From JAQBYK01 sp964499425 (GTDB taxonomy: Bacteria > Patescibacteriota > Gracilibacteria > UBA1369 > LOWO2-01-FULL-3), in NCBI GenBank assembly GCA_964499425.1, contig CAZCLD010000027.1, positions 1 to 16,277 on the forward strand: a DNA stretch of 16,277 nt, written 5' to 3'. Under the pieces are notes generated by a model. The model saw nothing but the letters and a program-made list of their open reading frames with translations, was not told the DNA's origin and did no database searches. The position numbers and the translations under genes are program-made. Position 1 is the first letter of the stretch. Each line of letters opens with the position of its first letter. Shown here piece after piece: positions 14,213 to 16,277 of the stretch.

Positions 14213-14581
14213 ATGATCCAACCAGAATCCAAATTAAAGGTAGCAGATAACAGCGGAGCCAAAGCCGTGAAGTGCATCAAAGTACTAGGTGGCTCAAAAA
14301 GACGCTACGCCAGAATCGGAGATGTAGTAGTCGTAGCCGTTAAAGAAGCTAGTCCACGAGGAATAGTGAAGAAGAAAGCTGTAGAAAGAGCAGTTATTGT
14401 AAGACAAGTGAAGGAGTTCAAAAGAAAAGATGGTTCAACAATTAAATTTGATGAAAACGCAGTAGTAATAATCGACAAAGATAGACAACCAAAAGGAACT
14501 CGTGTCTTTGGACCAGTCGCAAGAGAGCTACGAGAACACGGATTCCAAAAAATTATTTCACAAGCACCTGACGTATTATGA
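14213..14581 (+). CDS. rplN: 50S ribosomal protein L14 (uL14)
   Basis: Large-subunit protein at the subunit interface, binding L19 and the silencing factor RsfS in other bacteria. Length 122 aa, standard. MIQPESKLKVADNSGAKAVKCIKVLGGSKRRYARIGDVVVVAVKEASP and the C-terminal GTRVFGPVARELREHGFQKIISQAPDVL are near-consensus. First gene of the classical spc operon, but here only 3 nt from rpsQ, so it is part of the same transcript. It stops with TGA and is followed by the longest gap in this string (75 nt), containing strong RNA structure. No SD sequence. Confidence 0.98.
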   Translation: MIQPESKLKVADNSGAKAVKCIKVLGGSKRRYARIGDVVVVAVKEASPRGIVKKKAVERAVIVRQVKEFKRKDGSTIKFDENAVVIIDKDRQPKGTRVFGPVARELREHGFQKIISQAPDVL

Positions 14582-14583
14582 CA

Positions 14584-14621
14584 TGTGCACACGGTGCCGT
14601 CCTGCGGCAACCGAGTGCACA
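14584..14621 (+). promoter_or_regulatory. long imperfect hairpin between rplN and rplX
   Basis: TGTGCAC (14584-14590) pairs with GTGCACA (14615-14621), CGG (14592-14594) with CCG (14611-14613), and TGCCG (14595-14599) with CGGCA (14605-14609), with an A-A mismatch, one bulged A (14610) and loop TCCTG. Fifteen base pairs in all, starting 2 nt after the rplN stop. No T-run follows, so it is a candidate ribosomal-protein target, processing site or mRNA stabiliser rather than a terminator. Confidence 0.65.
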
Positions 14622-14639
14622 CAAAAATATAGAATAACC

Positions 14640-14656
14640 GTCCGAAGGACAACCTT
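14640..14656 (+). promoter_or_regulatory. SD sequence of rplX, able to be masked by pairing
   Basis: AAGGA (14645-14649) lies 7 nt before the rplX ATG, the only well-spaced SD core seen in the window. It can pair with GTCC upstream (14640-14643, GAA loop) or, through AAGG, with CCTT (14653-14656) directly before the ATG. Confidence 0.5.
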
Positions 14657-14986
14657 ATGAAAATTAAACTTAACGACCAAGTCGCTATCATTGCAGGAAA
14701 AGATAAGGGAAAGAAGGGAAAAGTCATGCGAGTTCTCAGAAAACACCGTACCTTGGTAGTCGAAAAGGTTAATATCAAAGTAAAGCACATCAAGAGAACC
14801 CAGCAAAAATCAGGAGAAAAAATAGAATTTGAAGCACCCGTAGACATTTCAAACGTAATGGTCATCTGTCCAAACTGCAGTAAAAGAACACGCGTTGGCT
14901 ACAAGAAACTAGAAAATAACAAGAAACAACGCATCTGCAAGAAATGCAAAGAGGCAATAGATAAAGTAGCACCTAAGAAAGCATAA
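14657..14986 (+). CDS. rplX: 50S ribosomal protein L24 (uL24) with zinc-ribbon
   Basis: Assembly initiator of the large subunit. Length 109 aa, normal. The KOW motif is at the start (KLNDQVAIIAGKDKGKKGKVMRV, 4-26), then VEKVNIKVKHIKRTQQ. The C-terminal part has four cysteines C71, C74, C94 and C97 in a C-x2-C-x19-C-x2-C zinc-ribbon, found in many L24 proteins. Unlike its neighbours it has a 75-nt upstream gap with a long hairpin and an SD-like AAGGA, so its translation may be set separately. rplE follows after 2 nt. Confidence 0.97.
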   Translation: MKIKLNDQVAIIAGKDKGKKGKVMRVLRKHRTLVVEKVNIKVKHIKRTQQKSGEKIEFEAPVDISNVMVICPNCSKRTRVGYKKLENNKKQRICKKCKEAIDKVAPKKA

Positions 14987-14988
14987 TC

Positions 14989-15549
14989 ATGCCAAAAACA
15001 ATCGATCTACAATCCAAGTTCAAAGACGACATCATCCCAAAGCTAAAAGAGCTACTAGGTGAAAAAAACGCTATTGCTATACCAAGAGTCACTAAGATAA
15101 CAATTAATTCAGGATTAGGACCTCACGTCCAAGGTGGAAAGGGCGATTTTGAGTTCATTGTAGATAACATCAGTAAAATCACTGGTCAGAAACCAGTTAT
15201 AACCAAAGCAAAAAAAGCGATCTCTAACTTCAAAATCAGAGAACAAAATCCAGTTGGAGTTTCAGTAACCCTAAGAGGAAAAAGAATGTATGACTTTCTA
15301 AACAAATTAATAAACATAGTATTTCCAAGAGTAAGAGATTTCCGTGGTTTATCTCCCAAATCATTCGACGGACACGGAAACTACAGTATTGGCTTTTCAG
15401 AACACATAGTATTTCCTGAAATCAGCCCTGATGACGTAATCAAGCTACATGGACTACAAGTAAATATAAGCACAAGTGCCCAAACAGATGAGCACGGATT
15501 TGAATTACTAAGTTCAATGGGCTTTCCTTTCAAAAAATCTAATAATTAA
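14989..15549 (+). CDS. rplE: 50S ribosomal protein L5 (uL5)
   Basis: 5S rRNA-binding protein of the central protuberance. Length 186 aa, normal (about 180). IPRVTKITINSGLGPHVQG (31-49), the signature KITGQKPVITKAKKAISNFKIREQNPVGVSVTLRG (63-97) and FPRVRDFRGLSPKSFDGHGNYSIGFSEHIVFPEI are present. In E. coli, S8 represses the spc operon at this gene's start; here the start is only TAA-TC-ATG with no obvious hairpin, so any such site would have to lie elsewhere. No SD sequence. rpsN follows after 2 nt. Confidence 0.98.
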   Translation: MPKTIDLQSKFKDDIIPKLKELLGEKNAIAIPRVTKITINSGLGPHVQGGKGDFEFIVDNISKITGQKPVITKAKKAISNFKIREQNPVGVSVTLRGKRMYDFLNKLINIVFPRVRDFRGLSPKSFDGHGNYSIGFSEHIVFPEISPDDVIKLHGLQVNISTSAQTDEHGFELLSSMGFPFKKSNN

Positions 15550-15551
15550 AA

Positions 15552-15776
15552 ATGGCTAGAACAGCACTAATTGTAAAAACGAACAGAAGACAAGAAACCG
15601 CAAGTCGTCAGCACTCCGCTGGGAAAAAGATTAAGCACCCAACACGTGTCTACAACAGATGCAAGGTATGCGGAAAAATTGGAGGATATATGAGAAAGTT
15701 TAAACTATGTAGAATTTGTTTCCGTGAATTAGCCCGTGAGGGAAAAATCATGGGTGTAACCAAATCCAGCTGGTAA
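15552..15776 (+). CDS. rpsN: 30S ribosomal protein S14, zinc-binding type (uS14)
   Basis: Small-subunit head protein. The C-terminal half matches the short zinc-binding (type Z) form: C37, C40, C53 and C56, with the segment RKFKLCRICFRELAREGKIMGVTKSSW ending in the usual SW. Total 74 aa compared with 61 for the standard short form: about 13 extra residues precede the first Cys (region 13-30, ETASRQHSAGKKIKHP). Start 2 nt after the rplE stop without an SD sequence. The 10-nt gap to rpsH holds nothing notable. Confidence 0.96.
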   Translation: MARTALIVKTNRRQETASRQHSAGKKIKHPTRVYNRCKVCGKIGGYMRKFKLCRICFRELAREGKIMGVTKSSW

Positions 15777-15786
15777 CCAACTAATC

Positions 15787-16170
15787 ATGAACACAGACCC
15801 AATCTCAGATTTATTAACTAGGATCAGAAACGCAGCAGCAGCACATCATGTAACTGTCACTGTGCCACATTCAACTGTAAAGGAAAACCTCCTTAAAATT
15901 ATGAAAGAAAAAGGCATCATCGACGATTTTACGACAGAAACCGAAACAAGTCATAAGAACTTAAGCATTACTTTGAGCGATAACACAAGAAATCACACAC
16001 TAAAGAGAATTAGTAAACCAGGACAGAGAATCTACGTTAAAAGTACAAATATCAAACCAATCAAAAGCGGACTAGGATTATCAATAATTTCTACTTCCAG
16101 AGGACTTATGACAAATTCAGAAGCCAGAAAGCAAAAACTGGGTGGAGAAATAATTTGCGAAATTTGCTAA
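15787..16170 (+). CDS. rpsH: 30S ribosomal protein S8 (uS8)
   Basis: Primary 16S rRNA-binding protein and, in E. coli, translational repressor of the spc operon. Length 127 aa, normal (about 130). MNTDPISDLLTRIRNAAAAHHVTVTVPHSTVKENLLKIMKEKGII at the start; RISKPGQRIYVKSTNIKPIKSGLGLSIISTSRGLMTNSEARKQKLGGEIICEIC at the C-terminus matches the family, including the STSRGLMT motif. No SD sequence. Its presence makes S8 autoregulation plausible, with the rplN-rplX hairpin as a possible target (inference). Confidence 0.97.
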   Translation: MNTDPISDLLTRIRNAAAAHHVTVTVPHSTVKENLLKIMKEKGIIDDFTTETETSHKNLSITLSDNTRNHTLKRISKPGQRIYVKSTNIKPIKSGLGLSIISTSRGLMTNSEARKQKLGGEIICEIC

Positions 16171-16172
16171 CA

Positions 16173-16185
16173 GTGCCAAAAGCAC
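16173..16185 (+). promoter_or_regulatory. small hairpin in the rpsH-rplF gap
   Basis: GTGC (16173-16176) and GCAC (16182-16185) form a 4-bp stem with loop CAAAA. The sequence after it (GCACACACAAAAC) resembles that after the rplN-rplX hairpin (GCACACAAAAA). Confidence 0.3.
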
Positions 16186-16194
16186 ACACAAAAC

Positions 16195-16277
16195 ATGTCA
16201 CGAATAGGAAAACAACCAGTAGTAATACCAAGCGAAGTTACAGCACAACTCAAGGACAACACACTCACGGTTAAAGG
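16195..16277 (+). CDS. rplF: 50S ribosomal protein L6 (uL6), 3' end missing
   Basis: Only the first 27 codons are in the window: MSRIGKQPVVIPSEVTAQLK followed by DNTLTVKG, matching the L6 start pattern MSRIGKxPIxIPxGV...NxVTVKGPKG. L6 lies near the factor-binding site of the large subunit. Its position after rpsH is that of the canonical spc operon. The ATG is 24 nt after the rpsH stop with no SD sequence. Confidence 0.95.
   Translation, partial: MSRIGKQPVVIPSEVTAQLKDNTLTVK

Noticed and set aside
9992..14581. Possible UGA recoding (genetic code 25) given a CPR-like look
   Set aside because: TGA is the natural end of rplC, rpmC and rplN at the expected protein lengths, and no conserved gene needs an in-frame TGA read through.
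14584..14627. Intrinsic terminator after rplN
   Set aside because: The hairpin is strong but followed by CAAAAATAT rather than a T-run, and the spc genes continue directly.

Overview
The window is a bacterial translation and transcription super-cluster. In order it holds the 3' part of rpoC, then rpsL-rpsG-fusA-tuf (the str genes), a reverse-strand gene of unknown function, rpsJ, a sodium/calcium exchanger-family membrane protein, then rplC-rplD-rplW-rplB-rpsS-rplV-rpsC-rplP-rpmC-rpsQ (S10 genes) running without a break into rplN-rplX-rplE-rpsN-rpsH-rplF (spc genes; rplF is cut by the window end). Every ribosomal or elongation-factor gene is intact apart from the two cut at the edges. No RNA gene, insertion sequence, CRISPR array or intergenic stretch over 300 bases is visible.

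Organism: a moderately AT-rich bacterium using the standard code. TGA is a true stop for rplC, rpmC and rplN, which excludes the UGA-glycine code of Absconditabacteria/Gracilibacteria. Almost no start codon is preceded by a Shine-Dalgarno (SD) sequence. L16 has Pro in place of the usual Arg81, S14 is a zinc-binding short type with an added segment, and L22, S17 and RpoC carry charged C-terminal tails. Together these suggest a Patescibacteria/CPR-type lineage, possibly near Peregrinibacteria. This placement is a low-confidence inference.

Transcription: good sigma70-type promoters (TTGACA/T, 16-17 bp spacer, TATAAT-like) can be read before fusA, tuf, rpsJ and rplC, and before the reverse-strand gene. 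Weaker candidates precede rpsL and the exchanger gene. A hairpin with a T-run ends tuf and may also serve the convergent reverse-strand gene. From the rplC promoter onward 16 genes run in one direction with tiny gaps (six junctions have exactly 2 nt between stop and start) and no further clear promoter, so they look like one long transcript.

Regulation and unusual features: the leaders of fusA, tuf, rpsJ and rplC each contain a hairpin. The rplC leader can form two mutually exclusive stems and contains a short open frame with four consecutive Pro codons. The rplN-rplX gap contains a long imperfect hairpin followed by the one well-placed SD sequence in the window, which can itself be paired. 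The S10 gene string is split: rpsJ is separated from rplC by a membrane transporter gene and a new promoter, and from tuf by an opposite-strand gene with a nearly leaderless promoter.
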